Shown here: positions 13,440 through 13,970 of the stretch, piece by piece
How the letters are laid out: every line of letters begins with the position of its first letter
Position numbering within the stretch: position 1 is the first letter of the stretch
Origin: DATMER01 sp036277235
GTDB taxonomy: Bacteria; Acidobacteriota; Thermoanaerobaculia; Multivoradales; UBA5704
DNA length: 13,970 bases
Assembly (NCBI GenBank): GCA_036277235.1
Contig: DASUNJ010000160.1
Span: 1-13,970, forward strand
Direction of reading: 5' to 3'
The notes under the pieces: model-generated
What the model saw: only the letters and a program-made list of their open reading frames with translations
Database searches by the model: none
What the model was told of the DNA's origin: nothing
Translations under genes and position numbers: made by a program

Positions 13440-13970
13440 CCGCAGTACTGACCTCCGTTTGAGCCGCCGCGACCTTTTCCGCCTCGGTCTCGTGGCGGGG
13501 CCGGCCTCCCTCGCCGCCTCCTGCGGCTGGCAGGGCGGCCCCCTGCAACCGAAGCTGCAGGCCGTCTCGCGCTTCAACGACTGGGTCGGCGAGAAGCTGT
13601 TCGTCTCCAACAGCCGTCTGGCGCCCGAGTACCCCATCTCGGAACGGACGCCGCCCGAGCAGTTCCCGGTCTACTCGCGGACCAAGCCTCCGGCCCGGGT
13701 CGTGGTGCCCGCGGACTGGGCGCTGGAGGTGGGCGGGCTGGTGCGCAACCCACAGCGCCTGACGATGGCGATGATCCAGGCCATGCCGCGGATCACCTAC
13801 ACGGTGAAGCACCACTGCGTGGAAGGCTGGACGGCGATCGCGACTTGGACCGGCGCACCGCTGTCAACCGTGATCGCCCTGGCGGAGCCCACGGCCGAGG
13901 CGCGCTACATCCGGTTCGACACGCTGGACTCGGGGTACTTCAACGGCTGGGACCTGACGAGCGCCCTGCA
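13432..13970 (+). CDS. Tat-exported molybdopterin oxidoreductase, sulfite oxidase/YedY family, 3' partial
   Basis: The first 179 residues of a periplasmic Moco enzyme. The N-terminus has a twin-arginine motif in LSRRDLFRLGLV (10-21) followed by a short hydrophobic stretch ending LAASC. C31 could make it a lipoprotein, although the lipobox is imperfect. The sulfite-oxidase fold begins near WALEVGGLVRNP (96-107). The molybdenum-coordinating cysteine is C129 in KHHCVEGWTAIATWTG, the family's CVEGW signature. Together with the overlapping cytochrome b gene this looks like a quinone-coupled two-component system comparable in layout to MsrPQ (YedYZ), though the cytochrome differs from MsrQ. The substrate cannot be told. 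The gene runs off the window end. Confidence 0.9.
   Translation, partial: MTDRSTDLRLSRRDLFRLGLVAGPASLAASCGWQGGPLQPKLQAVSRFNDWVGEKLFVSNSRLAPEYPISERTPPEQFPVYSRTKPPARVVVPADWALEVGGLVRNPQRLTMAMIQAMPRITYTVKHHCVEGWTAIATWTGAPLSTVIALAEPTAEARYIRFDTLDSGYFNGWDLTSAL

Overview
This is a GC-rich bacterial window with dense operons, ATGA/GTGA stop-start overlaps and mostly G-rich ribosome binding sites. The gene content would fit a metabolically versatile Gram-negative lineage of the Acidobacteriota or 'deltaproteobacterial' kind: a selenocysteine NAD-linked formate dehydrogenase, a b-type cytochrome with a Tat-exported molybdoenzyme, tryptophanase, an M6 metalloprotease and ATP-grasp ligases. No rRNA or strongly lineage-specific marker is present, so the taxonomic call is only a suggestion. 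The window starts inside one gene and ends inside another.

Region A (1-4670, + strand) is a cytosolic NAD-dependent formate dehydrogenase operon. It holds the molybdenum/tungsten catalytic subunit, which has an in-frame UGA (222-224) read as selenocysteine and followed by a textbook bacterial SECIS hairpin. Next is a fused NuoE-NuoF diaphorase subunit. Last is a Fe-S subunit that ends exactly after the [4Fe-4S] domain normally found at the N-terminus of the catalytic chain. The catalytic polypeptide therefore looks split, with its N-terminal part encoded downstream.

Region B (4677-8756, - strand) reads as one operon in the order M6 metalloprotease, degenerate ATP-grasp homologue, intact ATP-grasp ligase, small acidic protein. 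The protease has no recognisable secretion signal and carries a C-terminal tail full of Asp-Lys pairs, including four FDKN repeats. ATP-grasp ligases of the RimK/graspetide type join carboxylates to amines or hydroxyls. The linkage therefore suggests an undescribed modification system acting on the protease tail. This is inference and is the best candidate for a new system here.

Region C (8757-9626) is a 417-bp divergent intergenic region with a perfect 14-bp hairpin and a small palindrome. It is followed by a lone STAS/SpoIIAA-like protein (+) with a good promoter.

Region D (9669-12538, - strand) is a two-gene operon of tryptophanase and a flavin-dependent halogenase-type enzyme with both family motifs. 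It predicts production of indole and possibly halo-indole.

Region E (12539-13970) begins with a divergent promoter region whose two -10 elements overlap. It continues on the + strand with a four-helix b-type cytochrome and the start of a Tat-exported sulfite-oxidase-family molybdoenzyme, presumably its redox partner.
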